A stretch of DNA of 64,000 nt from Methylovorus mays (GTDB lineage Bacteria; Pseudomonadota; Gammaproteobacteria; Burkholderiales; Methylophilaceae), in contig NZ_JAJAVG010000007.1 in NCBI RefSeq assembly GCF_020531915.1, forward strand, positions 159,695 through 223,694, written 5' to 3'. The notes below the pieces were generated by a model. It saw nothing but the letters and a program-made list of their open reading frames with translations. It was not told where the DNA came from and did no database searches. A program made the position numbers and the translations under genes. Below, in pieces: positions 48,472 to 57,168 of the stretch. Position 1 is the stretch's first letter. Every line of letters begins with the position of its first letter.

Positions 48472-50973
48472 ATGTCTCACCATCCGAAACCCAACACGCT
48501 TCCTGCTGCTGCATCCTTGCCCGCCGTTCGGCCATTGGCCATGGCGATTCATTTACTCCTGCTGGGAAGCACATTTGCCGAGGTCGCCTGGCTACCCACT
48601 GCACAGGCACAAACCCCAGCGGCAACCCAGAGCGTGCGTCGTTATGACATTCCGGCAGGTCCGCTCAGCAGCGTGCTGATCCGGTTCTCGCGTGAATCCG
48701 GTATTTATCTGGCAGGCGCGGGCGAAGCCGCCGCAGGCAAGACCAGTGCCGGACTCAAGGGGAGTTATGCCGTGCAGGAAGGCCTGGCCGCGCTGCTGGC
48801 AGGAACCGGACTTGAGGCATACCAGCAGGCAGATGGCAGCTATGGCATGCGCGTCGCCGCCAAGGCAGAGGGCGCGGCGGATGCAAGCGTGTCAACGCTT
48901 CCGCTAGTGTCGGTCACGGCCAGCGCCGAGCCGGCGGCAAGCCTACCGCCACCGTATGCTGGTGGCCAGGTGGCCCGTGGCAGCCGACTAGGCTTGCTCG
49001 GCAATAAAGAGGTGATGGATACGCCATTCAACACCACCAGTTACACCGCCGAGCTGATGGAAAACCAGCAGGCGATCACCGCCGCGGATGTGATGCTCAA
49101 CGACCCTTCCGTGCGCACCGTGTCTTACAGCCTGACCAACGCAGCTGCCGGAGGGGATATCTTCCTGATCCGCGGGTTTTCGGTTCAGGATTCCGTTCTG
49201 TTTGACGGCATCAGCGGTATCGCATCCAACCGGGCAGCACCTGTCGAAATGGCAGAACGCATCGAAGTGCTGAAGGGGCCAAGTGCCTTGCTGAATGGCA
49301 TGGCACCGGGCGCCGGAGGGGCCGTGGGCGGCACCATCAATATGGTACCCAAGCGGGCGGATGACAAACCCCTGACGCGACTGACAGCCACCTATATGTC
49401 CAATAGCAACTTCGGTGGCCATGTCGATATTGGACGTCGCTTTGGCGAAGATAATGCCTGGGGCATCCGCTTCAATGGCGTATATCGCGATGGTAAAAAC
49501 GCTACCGCCGGGCAATCGGTTGAACTGGGCGCAGCCACCATCGGCATTGATTACCGCGGCAATCGTCTGCGGGCATCGCTGGATGCCGGGCACCAGACCA
49601 TGAACAACGAAGCTCCTCAGGGCGCCGCTGGTTTCGGCATTGCCGACGGCATCACCATCCCCTCTCCGCCTAGCGCCAAAAAACGGATTGCCCAGGATTG
49701 GGAATATGCCAACTCCAAAAGCAATTATCTGCTGGCAAAAGCCGAGTATGACCTCACCCCGGCCTGGACTCTCTACGGCGCGGCTGGCGGCAGCAACACC
49801 ACCTCCAGTTATCTTTCCACCGATGTCAGCGTGGCCGATACCCAGGGCAATGCCCAGGCCACCATATATTACTGGCCGAACTGGACCAATTACCGCACCG
49901 CACAGGGCGGCGTGCGTGGCAATTTCAGCACGGGTGCCATCCAGCATCAGCTGAACATCAACGCCAACTATGTGATGAAAGATAGCGGCTATACGGCCGA
50001 CTATTATGGCTTCAGCAGTTTTGCCACGAATATCTACAACCAAACTAGCATTAGCCGCCCATCGACGGCCAGTATGGACTCGCACCCGGCCAAGACCAAT
50101 CGCCTGCAGCTGCCCTCATTGGCGGTAGCCGACACCATGGCATTTCTTGATGACCGCCTCGCCATCACGCTGGGGGGACGCTACCAACGGGTGCAAGTGA
50201 TTGACTACGACACCACCACGGGGGAAAGCAACACAGCCTATGACGAACATGCCCTGACCCCGGTATTGGCGGCGGTGATCAAACCCGGTGCAAACTGGTC
50301 GATCTACAGCAATTACATTGAAGGGCTGACGCAAGGCGACACCGCGCCCATTGGCACCACCAATGCAGGCAAGGTGTTTCCCCCGGTCAAAACCAAGCAA
50401 CACGAAGTCGGGGTGAAATACGATTTTGGCCGCTTCACCACCTCGCTAAGCACCTTCCAGATTGAAAAACCAAGCGGGCTGACGGTTTCCAATGGCGACG
50501 GCACCTCGACCTATCAGGTAGGGGGAGAACAACGCAATCGCGGTATTGAGCTGAATGTTTTCGGCGAGGTTCAGGGAGTGCGGCTGCTGGGCGGGGCGAC
50601 TTACATCCAACCCAAACTCACGCATGCCAGCAGCGATGCGTATGACGGCAACACCGCACCGAATGTATCGCGCTGGCAGCTAAACCTGGGCAGCGAATAT
50701 GATCTTTCGCTGCTGCCAGGCATGACACTCACTGCCCGCATGATGTCGACCAGCGCCCAGTATCTGGATGAAGCCAATACACGCAGCATTCCAGGCTGGA
50801 CACGCTGGGACATCGGTGCCCGCTACAAGACAGAAGCCACAGGGCGACCCCTGGTCATCCGGGCAGGGATCAACAATCTGTTTGGGCGCGACTACTGGGC
50901 CAGCAGCACCGGAAACTGGCTTTATCTTGGCCAGCCACGCACAGTGATGATTTCGGCGACGATGGACTTCTAG
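48472..50973 (+). CDS. TonB-dependent siderophore receptor with signalling domain
   Basis: An 833-residue outer-membrane receptor. A signal peptide ends near AQAQ. An STN signalling domain follows (about 50-125: YDIPAGPLSSVLIRFSRES), then the plug (EVMDTPFNTTSYTAEL, FLIRGFSV, RIEVLKGPSALLNGMAPGAGG) and a 22-strand barrel that ends in MISATMDF with the terminal Phe. The STN domain and the fecIR genes upstream show cell-surface signalling as for FecA or FpvA. The closest resemblance is to hydroxamate/ferrioxamine-type receptors, but the ligand is not certain. The start is ATG 48472 after GAGGAAA. Confidence 0.92.
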   Translation: MSHHPKPNTLPAAASLPAVRPLAMAIHLLLLGSTFAEVAWLPTAQAQTPAATQSVRRYDIPAGPLSSVLIRFSRESGIYLAGAGEAAAGKTSAGLKGSYAVQEGLAALLAGTGLEAYQQADGSYGMRVAAKAEGAADASVSTLPLVSVTASAEPAASLPPPYAGGQVARGSRLGLLGNKEVMDTPFNTTSYTAELMENQQAITAADVMLNDPSVRTVSYSLTNAAAGGDIFLIRGFSVQDSVLFDGISGIASNRAAPVEMAERIEVLKGPSALLNGMAPGAGGAVGGTINMVPKRADDKPLTRLTATYMSNSNFGGHVDIGRRFGEDNAWGIRFNGVYRDGKNATAGQSVELGAATIGIDYRGNRLRASLDAGHQTMNNEAPQGAAGFGIADGITIPSPPSAKKRIAQDWEYANSKSNYLLAKAEYDLTPAWTLYGAAGGSNTTSSYLSTDVSVADTQGNAQATIYYWPNWTNYRTAQGGVRGNFSTGAIQHQLNINANYVMKDSGYTADYYGFSSFATNIYNQTSISRPSTASMDSHPAKTNRLQLPSLAVADTMAFLDDRLAITLGGRYQRVQVIDYDTTTGESNTAYDEHALTPVLAAVIKPGANWSIYSNYIEGLTQGDTAPIGTTNAGKVFPPVKTKQHEVGVKYDFGRFTTSLSTFQIEKPSGLTVSNGDGTSTYQVGGEQRNRGIELNVFGEVQGVRLLGGATYIQPKLTHASSDAYDGNTAPNVSRWQLNLGSEYDLSLLPGMTLTARMMSTSAQYLDEANTRSIPGWTRWDIGARYKTEATGRPLVIRAGINNLFGRDYWASSTGNWLYLGQPRTVMISATMDF

Positions 50974-51042
50974 TCGGCGAGACCATACTTCCTGACCCCC
51001 ATACAAGCCTTGGCCTGACAAGCTTGCATGGGGATTTTAGCT

Positions 51043-51849
51043 TCAAGTCTGACTACCCGGCATGATCCAGCCATACAGCGACTTCCCCGCTTCGCCGACA
51101 GGACACTGACAGGTCGGCACCACGCCAGGTATTTCAAATTCATAACTGATCAGCAAGCTGCCCGGCCGCATCTCCTCACTCGCCTTTTGCCAAAGCGCGG
51201 GCATGGCCGCGGGTGACAGATAGGCAAACACCACATCAAACTCCTGAAAATCCAGCTTGTGGTAATTGCCCAGCACAAAGCGGGCAGAGGATTTACGCCA
51301 GCGGGCCCGCACATGGCTTATCAACCATGGCAGCGGCGCCACTTCAATGCCGAGCATCTGGCAGTCGGGTCTTACCCTGGCAATATGCATGGCCATGTCC
51401 CCGAGCCCGCTGCCTATATCAATCATGCGCAAGCCCTGCCGCGCCGGCATCCATGCCAGCACTTGCTGCCACACCGCCGGAAAGGAGGGGTAAAACGGTA
51501 CCTGCGTGCGAAATGTGGTCCAGAACAGCATCAGGCTGAATAAAAACCCTGTCAGATACACCCAGTTGGGGAGATGCAGCTGCACCATGAGCCAAGCGAT
51601 CAGCGGAAAAAAGAGATGGATGAGGCGCCACCACGAGGCCATGCCCCAGAGTCGAGCCAATAAATAAGCCCCCACCGCTTGTATGAGCACCAGCAACCAG
51701 AACGGATAAACGCGCCCGGTGAGCTGGCCAAACAGCAAGGCAATAAGCACATTGATGCCCAGCATGCCCAGCTGTATCAGCAAGGCGCGAGTGGCAGGCA
51801 ATAAATGGCGGGATGCAGATGGTTTATGCAAGATAACCACCTGTAGCAA
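51043..51849 (-). CDS. Membrane-anchored class I SAM-dependent methyltransferase
   Basis: A 268-residue protein with four membrane helices in the first half (residues about 25-112) and a Rossmann methyltransferase in the second half. Motif I is MIDIGSGLGDMAMHIA, and DVVFAYLSPAAMPA is motif IV-like. The substrate is unknown; related proteins are annotated only as class I methyltransferases. The start is uncertain: TTG at 51849 or 51831 (the latter with GGTGG), or the internal ATG MLGINVL. It lies downstream of flhC in the same direction; a broken copy is at 46070-46262. Confidence 0.75.
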   Translation of the reverse strand: MLQVVILHKPSASRHLLPATRALLIQLGMLGINVLIALLFGQLTGRVYPFWLLVLIQAVGAYLLARLWGMASWWRLIHLFFPLIAWLMVQLHLPNWVYLTGFLFSLMLFWTTFRTQVPFYPSFPAVWQQVLAWMPARQGLRMIDIGSGLGDMAMHIARVRPDCQMLGIEVAPLPWLISHVRARWRKSSARFVLGNYHKLDFQEFDVVFAYLSPAAMPALWQKASEEMRPGSLLISYEFEIPGVVPTCQCPVGEAGKSLYGWIMPGSQT

Positions 51850-52159
51850 AAGAAAATATCAACGATAGGCAACCATGGATATCACCACTGTGGCGATGGT
51901 GGGCATGGAGGACTGGATGATGCGCAGACCGAAACGGACATGCGATGGCAGGCCGATCGTGCGCTGATGACGCAGCGCTTTTCGCGCCGTAATTCTTGTA
52001 AACCAACATACCCCCAATAAGCGCCAACCCATTGACTGGCGCCTGCTCATCAGGGGGTGACGCTAATGTAATCCCCGCTGCGATTCCGCTTGGTGCATCA
52101 GGCGGCAGCCATTTCCCTGGTTTTTTTGGTTTTGCCAGCACGCGAAGGCACATGGCACA
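51196..52159. repeat. Right copy of the methyltransferase-flhC' direct repeat
   Basis: This segment and the decayed left copy (46070-46573) share gene order, orientation and several stretches of near identity, including 51 exact bases at the flhC end. The left copy has lost about 430 bp. The two copies bracket the fecI-fecR-receptor cassette. The 248 bp between the methyltransferase and flhC contain no gene. Confidence 0.7.
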
Positions 52160-52637
52160 AGCTGCAGGCAAAGTGCTGATTCAGATCATACACATTCACC
52201 ACAAAGTGGCCGCCGCAGCAACTGCAGGCTTGCAGCTTGAGCATCTTGCTCTCGACAAATCTTACCAGAGTCCAAGCGCGGGTGAGCGACAGCACGGCAG
52301 TTTCTGGATCTTCGGTACCGGTTTCATCCAGATACAGTTGATAGGCCTTGATTACAGCGGTTATGCCGTTCACATCCGTATGCTCCCGCATGAAATTGTA
52401 GATATTCAGGAACATGGAAGAGTGAATATTCGGCTGCCAGGTCAGGAACCAGTCGGTGGAAAATGGCAGCATGCCCTTGGGTGGCGATACGCCTTTCAGT
52501 TCCTTGTACAACTTGATCAGGCGCTCACGGGACAAGGTCGTCTGCGATTCCAGCAGTTGCAACCGTGCGCCCAGCGTGATCAGCTGTATCGCCAACTGGA
52601 TTTGTTGTGCTTCATTAACTACGCTTTTCTTTTCCAT
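52098..52637 (-). CDS. flhC: Flagellar master regulator FlhC
   Basis: A 179-residue FlhC, the DNA-binding subunit of the FlhD4C2 activator of class 2 flagellar genes. The C-terminal half has the zinc site CSCCGG and CSLC, after [12 protein letters not shown]. The start is the ATG of [14 protein letters not shown] with AAGGCAGG upstream; the frame begins 8 codons earlier at a TTG. It is cotranscribed with flhD, 50 bp upstream. Its last codons are duplicated at 46523-46573. Confidence 0.95.
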   Translation of the reverse strand: MEKKSVVNEAQQIQLAIQLITLGARLQLLESQTTLSRERLIKLYKELKGVSPPKGMLPFSTDWFLTWQPNIHSSMFLNIYNFMREHTDVNGITAVIKAYQLYLDETGTEDPETAVLSLTRAWTLVRFVESKMLKLQACSCCGGHFVVNVYDLNQHFACSLCHVPSRAGKTKKTREMAAA

Positions 52638-52687
52638 GATAATGCCTGCCTTCTTGATCAATTTGCCGGAACGGCGCTATCCAAAAC

Positions 52688-53005
52688 CTAAGCCATTGCC
52701 TCTGGCGACTGGCCTGCCATCAGGATGGCGGCATGCGCGCTGGCAAGGTGTCGATCCTTGGTATAGCTGGTCAGCATATTGAGAATGGCGCAGTCGTCGA
52801 AGCGAAAGCGGGCCAGCATCATGTTAGTGCTGGAGAGTTTGAGAAGTTGGGCAGTGGTCAGGCTTTCCAGAACATCAGCGATTTCTTTGCTGACGCCCAG
52901 ACGGAAGATGGCGGAAGCCTTGTCGGAGCGTATCATTTGCTGGGCCAGCATCAGGTAGCTCAGGTTGGCATCTTTGATGTCAGACATCATGTCTTTTTCA
53001 GTCAT
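52688..53005 (-). CDS. flhD: Flagellar master regulator FlhD
   Basis: A 105-residue all-helical FlhD (DANLSYLMLAQQMIRSDKASAIFRLGVSKEIADVLESL). It forms the FlhD4C2 complex with FlhC. GAGGGA precedes the ATG. Upstream lies a long AT-rich leader with three sigma-28 promoters, so FliA may feed back on this operon. Confidence 0.95.
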   Translation of the reverse strand: MTEKDMMSDIKDANLSYLMLAQQMIRSDKASAIFRLGVSKEIADVLESLTTAQLLKLSSTNMMLARFRFDDCAILNMLTSYTKDRHLASAHAAILMAGQSPEAMA

Positions 53006-53291
53006 TTTGGGTCCCTCGTGTGTGTGTGCGCTGTGTGTGGGGCGCGTGAGACGTACTTTGAACCCAAAGGGATTCTGGCATAACTGGAGTCTGTCGGTTT
53101 TTTGCGTAAGACGCGAAGGCGCGCAAATGTAGGCGTTTGTCTTACAAACGCCTACATCCGGCTGGGATACTTAACTGATTTTTCACTTAAACCCTTAAAA
53201 ATCAAAGAGCTAAGTGTTACCACTTTACTACACACATTGGGTAGGCGCTAAAAGCAGCCTGACACACACACGATTTACTACACACACATCC

Positions 53292-53318
53292 ATTACGGCA
53301 CGCCTGAGAAAAACTTTA
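53292..53318 (-). promoter_or_regulatory. Sigma-28 promoter P3 (degenerate) toward flhD
   Basis: On the minus strand TAAAGTTT, 11 bases, GCCGTAAT: 13 of 16 consensus bases. Transcription would start near 53285, giving a leader of about 280 nt before flhD. Confidence 0.45.
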
Positions 53319-53480
53319 GCGCTTACCCGAAATGCATCATAAACAATTTCATAAGTTGTTGTTTATAAAAAACTTAATTTTTACACAACCTTACACAAGT
53401 TTACGACTGTCAGATTTGTTAAAGCCACACACCCCAACAAATCAATTACCACACACACTACTGGACTACACACAAAGGAT

Positions 53481-53507
53481 TTATCGGCCCGACTTTTAAA
53501 AACTTTA
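53481..53507 (-). promoter_or_regulatory. Sigma-28 promoter P1, perfect consensus, toward flhD
   Basis: On the minus strand TAAAGTTT, 11 bases, GCCGATAA: identical to the E. coli FliA consensus at all 16 positions. Predicted start near 53474, about 470 nt before flhD. Confidence 0.8.
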
Positions 53508-53669
53508 GGGATTTTTTAAAAAAATTAGAATTAAATCGATAACTCATTGTTTCAATTAATCTAATTTTATTAAAAACCCCTAAAGCCAGGCTGCTGCTAC
53601 ACACACCAACTTACGCACTACGCGCCGCCAACCCCTTGAAGACGCATTAATCCGTATCACACAAATGGT

Positions 53670-53696
53670 CTATCGGCTGGCTTGAGGAAAACTTTA
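53670..53696 (-). promoter_or_regulatory. Sigma-28 promoter P2 toward flhD
   Basis: On the minus strand TAAAGTTT, 11 bases, GCCGATAG: 15 of 16 consensus bases. It lies 189 bp from P1 within a similar sequence block. Confidence 0.7.
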
Positions 53697-53932
53697 GGAG
53701 TTTTTTAAGTTTTTTTAATTAACTCGATATCCGATTGTTTTGTAAAGATTTTTATTTTTAATTTTTTTAAGACATTCCCCTAAATCCTCTTTTTCAAGAC
53801 ATTCTCATGGCAATTAGGCATGGGTTTACCCCTTTTATTCATGAAATGCTCCCAGGGGTCGGCCACTGATAATGTGCTCCATGTCAGCGGGACCGCACAT
53901 CCCCATCACACACACGGCACACAGGATACGAA

Positions 53933-55087
53933 ATGGCTGAAGACAGCGATTTGGAAAAGACAGAACCGGCGACGCCCAAGCGCCTCGAAAAGGCGCGCGA
54001 AGAAGGTAATGTCCCCCGCTCACGCGAGTTCGTGACCTGTGCCATGCTGCTGGCTGCCGGGATGGGCATCGCCATGATGAGTTCGCAGTTTGGTGATGCG
54101 CTCAAACATAATATAAGTGGCAGCCTGCATTTTGAGCGAGCCCTTGCCTATGACAGCAACCTGCTGTTCCTCAAGATAGCGGACGGTATATATAGTCTGC
54201 TGATCGCTTTTGCCCCCCTGGCCGGTCTGTTGTTTGTCATGGCCATCGCCGCCCCCATCATTATCGGTGGCTGGAATTTCAGCAACCAGGCCTTCGTTCC
54301 CAAATTCAACCGCCTCAACCCCATGAGCGGCCTGGGCAACATGGTGTCGAAAAACGCCCTGGCTGAATTGCTGAAAGCCTCCGGCAAGGCACTGCTGGTC
54401 GGAACCGTGTCCTACTTTGTCGTCATGCACGATGTAGACTCCATACTCTCCCTGGCTCTGCTGCCGCTCAATACCAGCATTGGTGAAGTAGAAGACATGC
54501 TGTTGAAAAGCTTCTTCTTTATCGTCAGTGCATTGATTCTGATCGCCGCGATCGACGTGCCTTTTCAGTTAAAGACCTATGCCGACAAACTGAAAATGAC
54601 CAAGGAAGAAGTCAAGCAGGAAGCCAAGGAGTCCGAAGGCAACCCGCAAATCAAGGCCCGCATCCGTCAGCAACAGCGTGAAATTGCCCGCCGCCGCATG
54701 ATGTCGGAAATTCCAAAAGCCGATGTGGTGATTACCAACCCTACCCACTATGCCGTCGCCATCCAATATAAGGAGTTGGGCATGCGTGCGCCGACGGTGA
54801 TTGCCAAAGGGGCGGATGCCGTGGCGTTGAAAATTCGCGAGATTGCCGCCGAGCACAGCATCATGACGCTGGAGTCGCCCAAACTGGCACGTGCGCTGTA
54901 TGCACATACCGAATTAGGGGATGAAATTCCATCCGCCCTTTACTCTGCCGTGGCAGAGGTATTGGCTTATGTCTTTCAAATGCGGGTATTCAACAAGCAT
55001 GGCGGTCGCCATCCGGAAAAACCCCAGAATCTGGAAGTGCCGGATGACCTTGATCCCCATAGCAAGCTGAGCAAGGTGGTCGCCTGA
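53933..55087 (+). CDS. flhB: Flagellar export gate protein FlhB
   Basis: A 384-residue export-gate protein. The start EDSDLEKTEPATPKRLEKAREEG is characteristic. Four membrane helices (about 30-215) are followed by the cytoplasmic domain with the autocleavage site NPTH, which switches export from rod/hook to filament substrates. It overlaps flhA by 1 bp. AGGA precedes the ATG. Confidence 0.96.
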   Translation: MAEDSDLEKTEPATPKRLEKAREEGNVPRSREFVTCAMLLAAGMGIAMMSSQFGDALKHNISGSLHFERALAYDSNLLFLKIADGIYSLLIAFAPLAGLLFVMAIAAPIIIGGWNFSNQAFVPKFNRLNPMSGLGNMVSKNALAELLKASGKALLVGTVSYFVVMHDVDSILSLALLPLNTSIGEVEDMLLKSFFFIVSALILIAAIDVPFQLKTYADKLKMTKEEVKQEAKESEGNPQIKARIRQQQREIARRRMMSEIPKADVVITNPTHYAVAIQYKELGMRAPTVIAKGADAVALKIREIAAEHSIMTLESPKLARALYAHTELGDEIPSALYSAVAEVLAYVFQMRVFNKHGGRHPEKPQNLEVPDDLDPHSKLSKVVA

Positions 55088-57168
55088 TGAATGCGCTCGC
55101 ATTGAGAAAGATTCTGGGCAATATGGGTGGCGCCTCGGTGGCCGCTCCCCTGATTATCGTCATGCTGCTGGCGATGATGATATTGCCTCTGCCTGCGATT
55201 GCCCTGGATGTGCTGTTCAGCTTTAACATCGCCCTGTCCATCATGGTGCTGATGATCGGTCTGCAGACATCAAAACCGCTTGATTTCATCGCCTTCCCCA
55301 CGGTGCTGCTGGTGACTACCATGCTGCGCCTGTCCTTGAATGTGGCATCCACCCGCGTTGTGCTGACAGAAGGTCACTCCGGGCCAGATGCTGCGGGCAA
55401 GGTGATTGAAGCTTTCGGTCACTTCCTGATTGGCGGCAACTACACGGTCGGTATCGTGGTGTTCGTCATCCTGACCATCATCAACTTTACCGTGGTGACC
55501 AAAGGTGCAGGCCGGATTGCCGAAGTGGGCGCCCGGTTTACCCTGGATGCCATGCCAGGCAAACAGATGGCGATTGATGCCGACTTGAATGCCGGTCTGA
55601 TCGGCGAAGATGAAGCCCGCAGCCGCCGTGCCGAAATTGGCCAGGAAGCCGAGTTCTACGGCGCCATGGACGGTGCCAGCAAATATGTACGGGGCGATGC
55701 AATCGCTGGCATTCTGGTCACGGTCATCAATATCGTCGGCGGCCTGATCGTCGGCATGGTGCAGCACGACATGGCATTTGCCGACGCCATCAAGAATTAC
55801 ACCCTGCTGGCGATTGGTGATGGCCTGGTAGCGCAGATTCCATCCCTGGTCATTTCGGTCGCTGCCGGTGTGGTGGTATCGCGCGTGGCCAATACCGAAG
55901 ACGTGGGCACACAACTGGTGACTCAGCTGTTCTCCAACCCCAAAGTGATTTACCTGACCGCCGGGATTATCGGCAGCATGGGCGCCATTCCCGGCATGCC
56001 GCACTTTGCGTTTCTGGTACTGGCTGCCATTTTGTCCGGCATTGCCTATTTTGTGTCGGAACAGAAAAAGCGCGTGGCCGCCCCGGCCGTTGAAAAAGCA
56101 CCAGCCCCTACCGGCGAGCCTGAAGAAGCCAGCTGGAGCGATGTCGTGCCAGTGGATGTCATCGGCCTTGAAGTGGGCTATCGCCTGATTCCGCTGGTCG
56201 ATAAAGCCCAGGGCGGCGACCTCTTGAAACGCATCAAGGGCCTGCGCAAGAAATTCGCACAGGAAGTCGGCTTTCTCGCCCCTACCGTCCATATTCGCGA
56301 CAATCTGGAACTGCGTCCTTCCGGCTACCGCATCATTCTGAAAGGTGTGGAAGTGGGCAGCGGCGAATCCAACCATGGGCAATTTCTGGCGATCAACCCT
56401 GGCATGGTCAGCGGCACTCTGCCCGGCACTGCCACCACCGACCCGGCCTTTGGCCTGCCCGCCATCTGGGTGGAATCCGCAGTACGTGATCAGGCACAGG
56501 CCATGGGCTACACCGTGGTGGATGCCAGCACCGTGGTGGCTACCCACCTGAACCACATCATCACCACCAATGCCGCTGACTTGCTGGGTCGCCAGGAAGT
56601 CCAGCAGCTGCTCGACCATATCGGCAAAGATTCGCCAAAACTGGTCGAAGACCTGGTGCCCAAGCAATTGCCGCTGTCCGTGGTACAGAAGGTATTGCAG
56701 AACCTGCTGACCGAGGGCGTGCATATCCGCGACATGCGCACCATCGTCGAAACCTTGTCCGAATACGCTTCACGTACGCAGGATCCAAGCGAGCTCACCG
56801 CCTTTGTCCGCGTTCAGCTGGGCCGCGCTATCGTGCAGCAGCTGTTCCCTACCGGCAATGAAGTCTCCGTCATGGCGCTGGATAACCAGCTGGAACGCCT
56901 GCTGATGCAAGCGCTGACCAGCAGCAATGCCGGCGGCGCTGCCATTGAGCCTGGCTTGGCCGAAACCCTGTCCAGACAGGCCGAGGCCGCCACCCGCAAG
57001 CAAGAGCAGATGGGCATGACGCCTGTGCTGCTGGTACCAGGCCCACTGCGTTCGGCCCTGTCAAAATTCCTGCGCCGTGCTATTCCGCATCTTCGTGTGC
57101 TGTCGCATGAAGAGCTTCCTGATTCAAAAACTATCCGTGTCACTAGCCTTATTGGAGGTCAAGCATGA
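55087..57168 (+). CDS. flhA: Flagellar export gate protein FlhA
   Basis: A 693-residue protein with eight N-terminal membrane helices (up to about 325), including the FHIPEP-family loop FTLDAMPGKQMAIDADLNAG. A large cytoplasmic domain docks export substrates and chaperones. It uses proton-motive force to drive type III flagellar export. Its stop overlaps the flhF start (ATGA). Confidence 0.96.
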   Translation: MNALALRKILGNMGGASVAAPLIIVMLLAMMILPLPAIALDVLFSFNIALSIMVLMIGLQTSKPLDFIAFPTVLLVTTMLRLSLNVASTRVVLTEGHSGPDAAGKVIEAFGHFLIGGNYTVGIVVFVILTIINFTVVTKGAGRIAEVGARFTLDAMPGKQMAIDADLNAGLIGEDEARSRRAEIGQEAEFYGAMDGASKYVRGDAIAGILVTVINIVGGLIVGMVQHDMAFADAIKNYTLLAIGDGLVAQIPSLVISVAAGVVVSRVANTEDVGTQLVTQLFSNPKVIYLTAGIIGSMGAIPGMPHFAFLVLAAILSGIAYFVSEQKKRVAAPAVEKAPAPTGEPEEASWSDVVPVDVIGLEVGYRLIPLVDKAQGGDLLKRIKGLRKKFAQEVGFLAPTVHIRDNLELRPSGYRIILKGVEVGSGESNHGQFLAINPGMVSGTLPGTATTDPAFGLPAIWVESAVRDQAQAMGYTVVDASTVVATHLNHIITTNAADLLGRQEVQQLLDHIGKDSPKLVEDLVPKQLPLSVVQKVLQNLLTEGVHIRDMRTIVETLSEYASRTQDPSELTAFVRVQLGRAIVQQLFPTGNEVSVMALDNQLERLLMQALTSSNAGGAAIEPGLAETLSRQAEAATRKQEQMGMTPVLLVPGPLRSALSKFLRRAIPHLRVLSHEELPDSKTIRVTSLIGGQA

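Larger units (their letters stand above)
53006..53932. other. Long divergent regulatory region between flhD and flhB
   Basis: 927 bp without a gene. It is AT-rich with many ACACACA tracts. It holds three tandem sigma-28 promoters toward flhD (53292, 53481, 53670), a perfect 14-bp-stem hairpin with a 3-base loop (53127-53140 / 53144-53157), and a ~30-bp imperfect inverted repeat (53503-53531 / 53556-53585). The repeat unit around each promoter recurs about every 189 bp, suggesting tandem duplication. Confidence 0.75.

Noticed and set aside
51213..51543. Plus-strand frames opposite the methyltransferase
   Set aside because: They are antisense shadows rich in P, A, R and H without domains.
55270..56724. 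A 484-residue antisense frame in flhA
   Set aside because: It is a shadow of the GC-biased codons of flhA; its composition (very rich in H, Q, G) is typical of antisense frames.
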